Shown piece after piece: positions 25,575-33,950 of a stretch of 40,370 nt of DNA. This DNA is from Alphaproteobacteria bacterium (lineage in GTDB: Bacteria > Pseudomonadota > Alphaproteobacteria > Rs-D84). The notes under the pieces were generated by a model. It did not search any database. It had not been told where the DNA came from and worked only from the letters and a program-made list of their open reading frames with translations. The DNA is taken from positions 1 to 40,370 of the forward strand of contig JAFWZK010000039.1 in assembly GCA_017522445.1 (NCBI GenBank), in the 5' to 3' direction. Numbering within the stretch: position 1 is the stretch's first letter; each line of letters opens with the position of its first letter. A program made the position numbers and the translations under genes.

Positions 25575-26195
25575 ATGAGTAAAGGTTGGGATAATATCGC
25601 ACTGAAAAAATTAAAAGCACTGACCGGCAAAGGGTTATCTACGTCCGAAATCGGACGCCGGCTGGGAATGTCAAAAAATGCAATCGTTGGGAAACTGAAT
25701 CGTTTGGGCTGGAATGCCAAGGCCACCAAAGAAGACGATAAAAAAATCGCCACAGCAAAAAAAAGTACCTCGGTCAAATCAACCACCACCAAGGCAGAAA
25801 AAGTAAAAAAATCTGCAACCAAAGGAACGATAAATAAAAAGGCAGAAACTGTTAAGAAAAATGCCACTAAGGCCAAGTCTGCCAGTGCTGTGAAAAAAAA
25901 TACAGCCGCCAAGGTTGCTGAAAAAAATACCAAAAATATAAAAGGTGCAGGAAAAACACAGACCGGGAATAAGTCTGGCACCAAGGTAAGTGTAAAAAAC
26001 TTGGCGGTGCATCAGCGAATTGTTCAGCATGCTTTGGAAATGGCAAATCTGAAAAGTAATCAGTGTCGATGGCCGATTGGGGATCCTGATTCGGAACATT
26101 TCCACTTTTGTGGGGAAACAGTTTTTGTCGGTAAACCGTATTGCTATGAACACTGTAAACAGGCATACCAGTTCGCACCACCAAAGAAAAAATAA
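25575..26195 (+). CDS. gcrA: GcrA cell-cycle regulator
   Basis: GcrA is an alphaproteobacterial transcription factor that binds sigma-70 and methylated GANTC promoters. The N-terminal helix-turn-helix (about 1-45) reads WDNIALKKLKALTGKGLSTSEIGRRLGMSKNAIVGKLNRLG, matched in two parts to the family. The C-terminal sigma-binding domain (about 155-206) has QCRWPIGDP, FHFCGE and GKPYCYEHC. Between them is an unusually long Lys/Ala/Thr/Ser-rich linker (about 47-145), making the protein 206 residues against about 170. The linker resembles eukaryotic H1 or AlgP-like tails and may bind DNA nonspecifically. AAGGG precedes the start. Confidence 0.92.
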   Translation: MSKGWDNIALKKLKALTGKGLSTSEIGRRLGMSKNAIVGKLNRLGWNAKATKEDDKKIATAKKSTSVKSTTTKAEKVKKSATKGTINKKAETVKKNATKAKSASAVKKNTAAKVAEKNTKNIKGAGKTQTGNKSGTKVSVKNLAVHQRIVQHALEMANLKSNQCRWPIGDPDSEHFHFCGETVFVGKPYCYEHCKQAYQFAPPKKK

Positions 26196-26222
26196 TCGCA
26201 GTCAAATATAGGGAATGTTTAC

Positions 26223-28376
26223 ATGTCAAACGAGAGAGAAAAAATTTATCAACCATTGACAAGCAAGGACTTTGAAATCCAAGGGATAGCGTTTCGTGCC
26301 TTTTACGATGCGGATGATAAGCTGGTCTTGGTTTTGGATTTGACGGTTGATGAACTGAAACCAAACGTTTTGTTGGTTATTAATCCCATGGGTAATCGTA
26401 AATGGGATGATATTTTGATGAATGATTTCGGAATCGATTTAGAGACTGTACGTCCAAAAAAGGATAATAAATATCAAAAATTAGATATAGAATATGCCGG
26501 GTTGGCGGATTATGATGCTGTAATTTCAGCAATGCAAAATGGCGAAAATACCGACGTGGCAATGAAAAAATTAATGCGTTTTCGGACCGCCGCAGCCAGA
26601 CGGGCCGCGAATGAACGACTGACAGCGGCAGAGCTGACTGCAGAAAAATCACGTGAAACAATCGAGAAAACAACTGAAGCAATCACAGATTTGCAAGAAA
26701 AATTAAAAAAACTGCGGGCAAAACTGGCAGAATATCGCCGGAATGTCGGCAAAGAACCAACCAAACAATCGGCGGCCAGGATTCTGAAAACAGAATCGCA
26801 GATAGATGCAATAAATGATAAGTTGGCACGTGCAAAAAAACGACTGGATAATGCAAAAGTTCGATTGGATGCGGCCGAAGACGATAAAGAACAGGCAATT
26901 CATATTTTAGGATTGCTGGATAATAACAATGTTGAAAATGCTGATGATGAACAAGGGGCGGATTTGCCAATGGTGGCACCAGTGTTTAAGGTTATGCAAC
27001 CACAACCTGAAAATGGCGATGTTATGGTTGTAGAACCTGTGCCTGTGCCCGCAACTGTTCGTTCGGCAGATAATGATATAACCATGGAATCAAAGGCAAC
27101 TGAAATGGCAGACGAAGAAGTTAAACCATTGTTTGATAAAAATCCAAACATCTTGGATGAAGAAATTGCATTTAAACCAATTGACTTTGACGTGTCGACC
27201 GGCAAAACTGCACCGGTTGAACCTGTGGCACAGCCGGCACATGATGTGGCACCGTTGTCTTTTGCACCACCTGTTGCCAGCCAGAATGCTGATGATAAAC
27301 CTGTGGCAGATGCAGATTATTCCCGTGAATATATCGAACCAATCGGTGGTTCAATGTTGGACAGTTTGACCCCCGTTGTGTTGCCGTCTGAACAGATTGA
27401 TTCTGAATTAATGTCGGATGTGCAGTCCACGCCAGACCTGGTGTCGGAACCTGATATGCCACACCCAGTTGCAGCATCGGCAGATGTGCCCAGTGCAACA
27501 TCACAAGTAATGCCAGAAATTGCACCTGCACCAGTCGATTCAGGGTTCAGACCTGTGTCTCCAATTACAGGTATGGCGACATCAGAAACCGTGGTGACAA
27601 ATCGTAAACCAACTGCGTTGTACTATGTTATGTTGGTTGTACTGATTGCGTTGTCAATATTTACGCTGTGGATGTATCAAACCAAGGTTGCAAATGATGC
27701 CAATCCTGATTTAGGTGCAAAAACAGAACCTGTAGAAGAGATTGTTGTTGAAGAAACCGTCACAAAAGATGCTGTGCCAGAGCCAATTGTTGAAGAAAAA
27801 TCGGTGGAACCAGAACCCGCGACAGTGACGCCTGTGGCGGTCGTTGATGTCGCAGAAATCGTGGCAGATGTAGAACCAGAACCTGTGCCAGTTACGCCCG
27901 CACAGCCCGTTGCAGCGTTGCCTGAAATTCAGCCAGAACCTGTTGTTGTGACACCAGAACCAGAGCCAGTTGTTGTCACAGAAGAACCTGTTAAGAAAAT
28001 ACCGACCGAGGCGGAAGTGCTGGCATCAAAGCCATCTTATAATGTTTCGCAAAATGAAAAAATGTTCCTGGCAGACGATGATTATGAAACAGATGAGGTT
28101 TATGAAGAAGTTGTACAGACATTGCCCAATATGGCGACAAGTAAGCCCGCAGTGACGGTTGGCGGTGCGTCTGTGGTTGTCCAACAACAGCCCGCCCCTG
28201 CACCTGAGATATATGCCGAAGATTTTGTCACAGAAGAGGTTGTGGAAACATGTGCCGATGGAAATTTACCCGATGCAGATGGTTGTTGTGCAGGGGAATT
28301 CTTGGCCGATATGGGGGGCGGTGAATATGCGTGCTGTGTCGAAGAAACTGGTGAGTGTTTCCCGCCAATGTTTTAA
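26223..28376 (+). CDS. Single-pass membrane protein with coiled coil and Pro/Glu-rich regions, unknown
   Basis: A 717-residue protein with no recognised family. The N-terminal domain (1-115) looks globular and cytoplasmic; a strong coiled coil runs about 120-228; a long acidic Pro/Val/Ala-rich stretch (230-460) leads to one membrane helix at 465-485 (ALYYVMLVVLIALSIFTLWMY). After it comes a Pro/Glu/Val-rich periplasmic stretch (490-670), of the kind that spans the periplasm in TonB/TolA, and a six-Cys tail (CADG, GCC, ACC, ECF). It starts 27 bp after gcrA and may be co-transcribed. The plan suggests a protein linking cytoplasm and envelope. Confidence 0.8.
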   Translation: MSNEREKIYQPLTSKDFEIQGIAFRAFYDADDKLVLVLDLTVDELKPNVLLVINPMGNRKWDDILMNDFGIDLETVRPKKDNKYQKLDIEYAGLADYDAVISAMQNGENTDVAMKKLMRFRTAAARRAANERLTAAELTAEKSRETIEKTTEAITDLQEKLKKLRAKLAEYRRNVGKEPTKQSAARILKTESQIDAINDKLARAKKRLDNAKVRLDAAEDDKEQAIHILGLLDNNNVENADDEQGADLPMVAPVFKVMQPQPENGDVMVVEPVPVPATVRSADNDITMESKATEMADEEVKPLFDKNPNILDEEIAFKPIDFDVSTGKTAPVEPVAQPAHDVAPLSFAPPVASQNADDKPVADADYSREYIEPIGGSMLDSLTPVVLPSEQIDSELMSDVQSTPDLVSEPDMPHPVAASADVPSATSQVMPEIAPAPVDSGFRPVSPITGMATSETVVTNRKPTALYYVMLVVLIALSIFTLWMYQTKVANDANPDLGAKTEPVEEIVVEETVTKDAVPEPIVEEKSVEPEPATVTPVAVVDVAEIVADVEPEPVPVTPAQPVAALPEIQPEPVVVTPEPEPVVVTEEPVKKIPTEAEVLASKPSYNVSQNEKMFLADDDYETDEVYEEVVQTLPNMATSKPAVTVGGASVVVQQQPAPAPEIYAEDFVTEEVVETCADGNLPDADGCCAGEFLADMGGGEYACCVEETGECFPPMF

Positions 28377-28391
28377 TTGAAAATGCATTAA

Positions 28392-28421
28392 GAAAAAAAC
28401 CGCCAGTTGGCGGTTTTTTTA
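28392..28421. terminator. Bidirectional terminator
   Basis: A 12-bp stem AAAAAAACCGCC with GGCGGTTTTTTT (28393-28404, 28409-28420) between the 717-residue protein gene and convergent thyA. Confidence 0.92.
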
Positions 28422-29360
28422 TCGGGCGACTTCGCCACGCAGACGTTCATGACATACGTAGTTGTGTAATTTGAATCCGCCGTCTGCATGCCAATTTAAC
28501 ATGCCGTTCCAGTTTTTATCTGGGATTTCAACGGTCGGCAATGGTAATGGTTTGCGTTGTAACTGTAATGCAACCTGGGACAGGTGGTTCGTATAAATGT
28601 GGGCATCGTGCAGTTCGCCCTTTAATATGCCCGGTTTCAGCCCTGCTTCTTTGGCGTACAGTAACAGTAATAATGCATAACTGGCGATGTTGTATGGAAT
28701 CCCCAGGAACATGTCACAGGAACGCTGGGTCCATATCAGATTCAGTTTGCCGTTGCGGACAATTAACTGGTGCATCATGTGGCACGGCGGCAGTGCCATA
28801 TATGGAAAATCAGTCGGATTCCATGCAGATACAATAATGCGGCGATCGTTTGGATTGTTCTTTAGTTTGTCAATGGCATTGGCAACCTGGTCAATGCCGG
28901 GTTTTTGTGGATTAAAATTGTCGGTTGGATTCTTGTCAATGCGTTTGGGGTTCCATTGATATTCGCCACCAAAGTGCCGCCACTGGAAGCCATATACGGG
29001 GCCCAAGTCGCGTTCGTTATCCATAATCGAGTGCAACAATTCTGTGGGGTTTGTTGCCGTGGGCAGCCGCATGTCATATTGTGCTTTTACTTTGACCGGA
29101 TTGGCCCATTCGTTCCAGATGTTGCATTTTCTGTCTTGCAGCCATTTCTTGTCAGTGATTCCATGTAAAAAGAATTCCAGTTCGGTGGCAATGTTTTTCA
29201 ATCCCATTTTCTTGGTCGTAATTAATGGAAAGCCCATTTCCATATCGTGTTCAAATGTAGCACCGTGTCCCAGGCCAATGTCAGGGATTCCTGTGCGATT
29301 GTGGCGAATGTCGCCACATTTTCTGTAAATGTTATCTAAAATATCTAAATATGCTTTCAT
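28419..29360 (-). CDS. thyA: Thymidylate synthase
   Basis: Converts dUMP to dTMP with methylene-tetrahydrofolate. The catalytic Cys is C193 in ALPPCHMMHQ. RTGIPDIGLGH near residue 22, DLGPVYGFQWRHFG near 118, RRIIVSAWNP near 173 and the dUMP-binding SCDMFLGIPYNIASYA and DAHIYTNH complete the signature. At 313 residues it is the longer form with an insert relative to E. coli (264), near residues 85-115 and 135-155. A ribosome-binding site CAGGAC precedes the ATG. No dihydrofolate reductase gene, the usual partner, is next to it. Confidence 0.95.
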   Translation of the reverse strand: MKAYLDILDNIYRKCGDIRHNRTGIPDIGLGHGATFEHDMEMGFPLITTKKMGLKNIATELEFFLHGITDKKWLQDRKCNIWNEWANPVKVKAQYDMRLPTATNPTELLHSIMDNERDLGPVYGFQWRHFGGEYQWNPKRIDKNPTDNFNPQKPGIDQVANAIDKLKNNPNDRRIIVSAWNPTDFPYMALPPCHMMHQLIVRNGKLNLIWTQRSCDMFLGIPYNIASYALLLLLYAKEAGLKPGILKGELHDAHIYTNHLSQVALQLQRKPLPLPTVEIPDKNWNGMLNWHADGGFKLHNYVCHERLRGEVAR

Positions 29361-29379
29361 TGTTGTTGTCCTGTAATTG

Positions 29380-29408
29380 AAAAAAAACGCACCAAGTAGT
29401 GCGTTTTC
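29380..29408 (-). terminator. Terminator after tig
   Basis: AAAACGCAC (29384-29392) and GTGCGTTTT (29399-29407) with a T8 run on the minus strand. Confidence 0.85.
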
Positions 29409-29416
29409 TTGTTTAA

Positions 29417-30724
29417 TTAACGTACGGATGCCTGTTTGAACAACTCGTCTGCAGCGACCTTTTTCTCTTTGGTCTTGACATGTGTTAACATAGCGTCCAG
29501 GGCCTTGCGTTCAAATAACATACCACGCAACATTGCCAAGGCATTTTGATTCTTGTTATAGAATTCAAACACCTGTTTTGGATCTGGATAACGTGCGGCC
29601 TCGGCCCAGATGGCCTGTTGCAGGTCTTCGCGGGATACTTCAACCTGGTTCTGGGTGCCCCACTCGGCCAAGATTAAGCCCAATTTAACACGGCGTTCCG
29701 CATCGCGACGTTCGGTCTTTTCATCCCATTTGTGTTCGCATTTTTCGTCATGGCAATGGCTGTGATTGCGGTCGAATTCAGACTTTGCCATATTGTATTC
29801 CTGGTCAACCAATGTTTCAGGCAAATCAAGTTTTACCTTGTCAGCCAGGATGTCCAATAACTCGTTACGCATTTCGCGTTGGGACGCATCATTGTATTGT
29901 TCTGTTAAAATATTGCGAATATGTTGTTTTAATGCATCGACAGATTCCTGGCCAACTTGCTTTGCCAGGTCGTCATTTAATTCTGGCAAAATATGTTTGC
30001 GAATTTCGTGAATTTCAACCGCAAAACGTGCATCTTGGCCCGCCAGGTTGGATGCGTGATAATCTGATGGGAATTTTACATTTACATCAAATTTGTCGCC
30101 CTTTTTATGACCAATGATTTGATCTTCGAATCCAGGGATAAATGAACCAGAACCCAAAATCAGATGATGCTTTTTCGCGGCACCACCTTCGAATTCTGTG
30201 TCACCCAGAAAACCTGTAAAGTCAATCACAGCAACGTCACCGTTTGCGGCGGCATAATTTTCATCTTGTTTTTCTGCCAAACTGCGTGATTTACGAATGT
30301 TTTCCAGGGCTGTGTCAACCTCGGCCTCGTCTAATTCTGCAACTTTCTTGGTGATTGTGAATTTTTCCAGCTCAATCGCAGGCAATGTTGGTAAAATATC
30401 AAAATCCAGTGTGTATTCGGCATCCTTGCCAATTTCCCAAGCAGTCAGGTCGGCATGTGGTGCACCCGCCAGACGGATTTTTTTGTCTGCTGTATATTCG
30501 TTCAAATCTGTGTTCATTAATTTGTCAATGGCCTCGCCATGGGCGGACGCATTATATTTCTGACGCAGAATGGATAAAGGAACCTTGCCTTGGCGAAAAC
30601 CGGGCATTTTAACCTTTTTGCCATATTCAATCAGAATTTCATCGGCAACAGATTGGATTTTGTCTGCGGAAATAGAACCTGTTAACGAATAATGTAAATC
30701 TTTAATTTTTTCTTTCTTTATCAT
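29417..30724 (-). CDS. tig: Trigger factor
   Basis: Ribosome-associated chaperone and peptidyl-prolyl isomerase. The ribosome-docking signature GFRQGKVP is at residues 42-49; the FKBP-like domain is at about 160-245 (DVAVIDFTGFLGDTEFEGG, GFEDQIIGHKKGD); the C-terminal helical chaperone domain follows. An odd His/Cys-rich insert at 321-331 (HSHCHDEKCEH) in the C-terminal domain looks like a metal-binding site. Length is normal (435). It does not neighbour clpP/clpX, its usual partners. A promoter is seen at 30765-30792 and a terminator at 29380-29408, so it is probably a single-gene unit. Confidence 0.95.
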   Translation of the reverse strand: MIKKEKIKDLHYSLTGSISADKIQSVADEILIEYGKKVKMPGFRQGKVPLSILRQKYNASAHGEAIDKLMNTDLNEYTADKKIRLAGAPHADLTAWEIGKDAEYTLDFDILPTLPAIELEKFTITKKVAELDEAEVDTALENIRKSRSLAEKQDENYAAANGDVAVIDFTGFLGDTEFEGGAAKKHHLILGSGSFIPGFEDQIIGHKKGDKFDVNVKFPSDYHASNLAGQDARFAVEIHEIRKHILPELNDDLAKQVGQESVDALKQHIRNILTEQYNDASQREMRNELLDILADKVKLDLPETLVDQEYNMAKSEFDRNHSHCHDEKCEHKWDEKTERRDAERRVKLGLILAEWGTQNQVEVSREDLQQAIWAEAARYPDPKQVFEFYNKNQNALAMLRGMLFERKALDAMLTHVKTKEKKVAADELFKQASVR

Positions 30725-30764
30725 GTGCTTCCCCTAGTATATTTACTTTTTAGATTGCCGTGTG

Positions 30765-30792
30765 ATTATACACTGTTTTTTAACGAAAGCAA
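30765..30792 (-). promoter_or_regulatory. tig promoter
   Basis: On the minus strand TTGCTT (30792-30787), 16 bp, TATAAT (30770-30765), preceded by TG-like context. Confidence 0.6.
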
Positions 30793-30797
30793 TAATA

Positions 30798-30825
30798 AAA
30801 AAATCCCGAAAGCCGGGATTTTTTG
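30798..30825 (-). terminator. Terminator after rpsI
   Basis: TCCCG, AAAGC, CGGGA with flanking A and T tracts (30798-30825), ending the rplM-rpsI operon. Confidence 0.88.
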
Positions 30826-30848
30826 TTTTCGTTCCAAACGTATGCAAA

Positions 30849-31340
30849 TTAACGTTTGCTGAACTGTGTAGAACGACGTGCCTTGCGATAACCATAATGT
30901 TTACGTTCTACAACACGGCTGTCGCGTGTCAGGAAGCCGGCGGCCTTTAATACAGAACGTAATTCTGGTTCGATTTTTTCCAATGCTTTGGAAATACCGT
31001 GTTTTACCGCACCTGCCTGGCCAGATAAACCGCCACCGTCAACCATCGCAACAACGTCGTATGATGTTTCACGATTTGTGATGCCAAATGGCTGGGCGAT
31101 AATCATCTGCAATACTGCACGACGGAAATATTCGCCAGATGGTTTGCCGTTAACGATGATGTTGCCACGGCCCGGCATTAAATATACGCGTGCAACAGAA
31201 TCTTTGCGTTTGCCGGTTGCGTATGTCGCATCTGCCAATTTTGGTGCAACAACCGGTGCGGATTTTTTTGCAGTGGTTGTTTTTTTCGCAGGGGCAGCCT
31301 TTTTAACTGTCTTTGCTGCTGTTTTCTTTGCTTCTGCCAT
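30849..31340 (-). CDS. rpsI: 30S ribosomal protein S9
   Basis: The S9 core is complete from about residue 40: [48 protein letters not shown], and the basic tail ending [12 protein letters not shown] that reaches the ribosomal P site. The protein is 163 residues, about 30 more than E. coli, because of an Ala/Lys/Thr-rich N-terminal extension (1-38). Its ATG overlaps the rplM stop (TAATG). Confidence 0.97.
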   Translation of the reverse strand: MAEAKKTAAKTVKKAAPAKKTTTAKKSAPVVAPKLADATYATGKRKDSVARVYLMPGRGNIIVNGKPSGEYFRRAVLQMIIAQPFGITNRETSYDVVAMVDGGGLSGQAGAVKHGISKALEKIEPELRSVLKAAGFLTRDSRVVERKHYGYRKARRSTQFSKR

Positions 31341-31813
31341 TATTCGCCCCTTTTGTTCTTACGGTTCAAACCCGCAAAGTCAATTACCGTTGGGTTTTGA
31401 GCCTGGTGTTTGTGTTCGCCGCCCGCATATACGTGCAGTTTTGTTAAACGCTGGTTCGCCAAGGCAACCGCTGTGCGGCGACCCATCATGCGTTTTACCG
31501 CGTTGAATACCAGTTTTTCTGGCTTTTCAGAACGCATCTGACCCAATGTACGGGATTTTAAGCCGCCTGTCCATAAACTGTGCCAAAAGAAACGATCTTT
31601 GTCAGCTTTGTGACCAGATAATGCAACCTTGTCCGCGTTGATGATGATAACATGGTCACCACAATCCATGTTCGGTGTCCATGTTGGCTTATGCTTGCCA
31701 CGCAGGATGTTCGCAGTGTATGCCGCCAAACGCCCCAGCGTACAATCAGTTGCGTCAATCAGATACCATTTGGCGTCTAATTCGCACTTTTTTAACGATT
31801 TTGTCGCTGCCAT
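31340..31813 (-). CDS. rplM: 50S ribosomal protein L13
   Basis: A 157-residue L13 with the family landmarks [16 protein letters not shown] near the N-terminus, [25 protein letters not shown] and the basic [31 protein letters not shown] in parts. It binds 23S rRNA early in assembly. It is first in the conserved rplM-rpsI operon. A strong promoter with a palindrome over the -10 lies 34 bp upstream; an AAAGG ribosome-binding site precedes the ATG. Confidence 0.97.
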   Translation of the reverse strand: MAATKSLKKCELDAKWYLIDATDCTLGRLAAYTANILRGKHKPTWTPNMDCGDHVIIINADKVALSGHKADKDRFFWHSLWTGGLKSRTLGQMRSEKPEKLVFNAVKRMMGRRTAVALANQRLTKLHVYAGGEHKHQAQNPTVIDFAGLNRKNKRGE

Positions 31814-31845
31814 TTTATTTTACCTTTTTAAGTTTTTTAATTAAA

Positions 31846-31882
31846 GCGGGGCTATTATGCAATAACCCCGCAGAAATGTCAA
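31846..31882 (-). promoter_or_regulatory. rplM-rpsI promoter with overlapping palindrome
   Basis: On the minus strand a perfect TTGACA (31882-31877), 17 bp, CATAAT (31859-31854). An 11-bp inverted repeat with one mismatch, GCGGGGCTATT/AATAACCCCGC (31846-31856, 31861-31871), covers the -10 and part of the spacer. Transcription would begin near 31847, so the full hairpin would not be in this mRNA; as DNA it could be an operator. As RNA it could instead help end read-through from the kinase gene upstream. Confidence 0.7.
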
Positions 31883-31945
31883 GAAAAATCAGTATGGTAT
31901 TATTGTACCGTATTAATAACATGGCTTGTTTTAATGCACACCCCC

Positions 31946-33226
31946 CTAGATTGGCAAAACTGTGCGTACGCGCAAGCCGCCCATGTCACTGTTTTCCAAA
32001 AACAGCTGGCCGCCATGGTTTTCAATTGCAGTTTTGGCAATTGACAGACCCAGGCCTGTACCCCCTGTGCTGGCAGCACGGGCGTCATCCAGGCGAACAA
32101 ATGGACGCAGAGCGTCATTCTTGCGATTGTCGGGAATGCCAGGACCGTCATCTTCAATGATAATTTCAACCATCTCGTCTGTGTCGCGTTCTGTTATCTT
32201 TATCCGCCGGTTCGCATAACGTGCCGCATTTTCCAGTATGTTGCTGAATGCACGTGCCAATGCCATCGGACGAGCATAAAACTGGGCCGGAACATCAGGA
32301 AAGTCTGTGATGATTTCTTTGTCCGGTGCAGCATCACGGGCAATACGTATTAACATGGGTGGTAATTCTGTGGCCTGCTCGATTTCAGGGGCTTCGCCAC
32401 GGGCAAATGCCAAATAGCCATTTACCATTTCTGTCATACGATCAATATCGCGTATCAGGTCGGCGTTGGTTGCAGTGTTTGTTTCAATTGCCAGTCGCAT
32501 ACGGGCCAATGGCGATTTTAAATCATGACTGACCGCGTTCAGCATGTCTGTACGTGTGCGATTATATCTGTCCAGACGCTCTTTCATTGTAATCATGGAT
32601 GTGGCGGCTTCGCGGATTTCTTGGGAACCTGTTGGGACAAACCCTGGGGCATCCAGACCACGACCAAATCGACTGGCCGCACGGGCAATGCGACGAATGC
32701 TGCGCGTGTGCATGATTATAAATGGGGTAACCAATATTGATACAATCAAAATAGAACCAACCAACCAGATAATAAATACCTCGGTACTGGTGGAATAAAT
32801 GCGATATAGTGATGTGCCGAATGTCGCAATTCGATTATCTTGGGTTGGCACATCTACAAATACCAGTCTTTTTCCACGATCCATATATATGTCGGCGCGA
32901 CGTTGTAGACGCTTGGACAATTCGGACGCCAGGCGGCCTGTTTCGTGGGCATGGTTGTCATTGGACTTTGGTCGATTTAATGTGTCATTTATTGTGACGT
33001 TGATGCCTATGTCGCGGGCCATTTTTTCAACCGCCGCCATATCGCCAGAGTCTATAAATTTGGTCATTGTGGCAATTTCGCCCGCCAATGTTCGTGCCAA
33101 TGTGTCGTGTACACGTGACCAGTGGTTACCAAAAAATGCGTTGGCTACAATTACCTGGGCGATAACCAGGGGTAGTAATATCATCAATATTGTCCGCCAT
33201 AAAAAACTGCGTGGTATAAGTCTCAT
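31946..33226 (-). CDS. Sensor histidine kinase (EnvZ-like)
   Basis: A 426-residue membrane kinase. TM1 is at about 10-32 and TM2 at about 148-172, enclosing a periplasmic domain of about 115 residues; HAMP follows (about 173-225). The phospho-acceptor H234 is in AVSHDLKSPLARMRLAIE. The ATPase domain has the N box NILENAARYA, G1 DDGPGIP, and G2 GTGLGLS. Pfam-style order and the HisKA sequence resemble EnvZ-type kinases paired with OmpR-type regulators. The signal is unknown. It lies 27 bp downstream of its response regulator gene. Confidence 0.92.
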   Translation of the reverse strand: MRLIPRSFLWRTILMILLPLVIAQVIVANAFFGNHWSRVHDTLARTLAGEIATMTKFIDSGDMAAVEKMARDIGINVTINDTLNRPKSNDNHAHETGRLASELSKRLQRRADIYMDRGKRLVFVDVPTQDNRIATFGTSLYRIYSTSTEVFIIWLVGSILIVSILVTPFIIMHTRSIRRIARAASRFGRGLDAPGFVPTGSQEIREAATSMITMKERLDRYNRTRTDMLNAVSHDLKSPLARMRLAIETNTATNADLIRDIDRMTEMVNGYLAFARGEAPEIEQATELPPMLIRIARDAAPDKEIITDFPDVPAQFYARPMALARAFSNILENAARYANRRIKITERDTDEMVEIIIEDDGPGIPDNRKNDALRPFVRLDDARAASTGGTGLGLSIAKTAIENHGGQLFLENSDMGGLRVRTVLPI

Positions 33227-33253
33227 GCCTTTGCCCCCTTTTTTTAGTTGCGT

Positions 33254-33904
33254 TCACTTTGTTGCGTGGGTGGTGGATGTGTCTAATAATTTGTACCCAC
33301 GTCCACGAATTGTTATTATATCCAGATGTGATAATACTAAATTTAATTTCCCGCGCAAGCGTTTTGCAACCATTGGGGCCGCAGGAACAATATTGCCCAT
33401 GGGACTGATTAAACTTTGCAGTAACTTCTTTTCCTCGCCCGATAAGGCCAATAGGCGTGGTGTGCCATTGTCAGATGACAAAACAAAAAACTCGTCATCA
33501 GTAAAAATCATTCCAGCAGGTAATTTTGTGTCGGTTGTGTTTTGACGGCTGATGATGTTATTTAATCTTAGTACCAATTCACGCATCTGAAAAGGTTTTG
33601 CCAAATAGTCGTCCGCACCACCAGATAAACCCGCAATCGCATTTTCCGCCCCGCCCATCGCAGTCAACATTATGACAGGGGTCTTGTTGCCTGATTGCCG
33701 AATGGCACGTAAGAATGTCAGACCATCTGTGTCTGTCATCATTCTGTCCAAAATAATGGCATCAACCGTTATCCTGGAAAGTATTTTATCGCCCTGCTGG
33801 GCCGACGAAGCCAGTACCGCATGAAAACCTTCGCCCCGCAATCCGTGGGCCAATGTGTTCCGTAAAACATCATCGTCATCTATGATAAGTACAGTTCGTG
33901 TCAT
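33254..33904 (-). CDS. OmpR/PhoB-type response regulator
   Basis: A 216-residue regulator. The receiver domain (1-118) has acidic D9-D11, the phospho-acceptor D53 in IILDRMM, T81 and K103 in AKPF. The C-terminal DNA-binding domain (about 125-210) is a short, divergent winged helix ending in TIRGRGYKLL, the usual OmpR wing. It sits first in the pair with the kinase. A perfect 11-bp inverted repeat lies 10 bp before its start codon (33914-33947) and could serve autoregulation. Confidence 0.9.
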   Translation of the reverse strand: MTRTVLIIDDDDVLRNTLAHGLRGEGFHAVLASSAQQGDKILSRITVDAIILDRMMTDTDGLTFLRAIRQSGNKTPVIMLTAMGGAENAIAGLSGGADDYLAKPFQMRELVLRLNNIISRQNTTDTKLPAGMIFTDDEFFVLSSDNGTPRLLALSGEEKKLLQSLISPMGNIVPAAPMVAKRLRGKLNLVLSHLDIITIRGRGYKLLDTSTTHATK

Positions 33905-33913
33905 TTGCGTGTC

Positions 33914-33947
33914 ATCATTATCATTTTTTAATGTATATGATAATGAT
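33914..33947. repeat. Perfect 11-bp inverted repeat before the response regulator gene
   Basis: ATCATTATCAT (33914-33924) and ATGATAATGAT (33937-33947) with a 12-base spacer. It lies between the exported protein gene (ending 33951) and the regulator start (33904). No T run follows on the minus strand, so it is more likely an operator or 5' hairpin than a terminator. Confidence 0.7.
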
Positions 33948-33950
33948 ATA

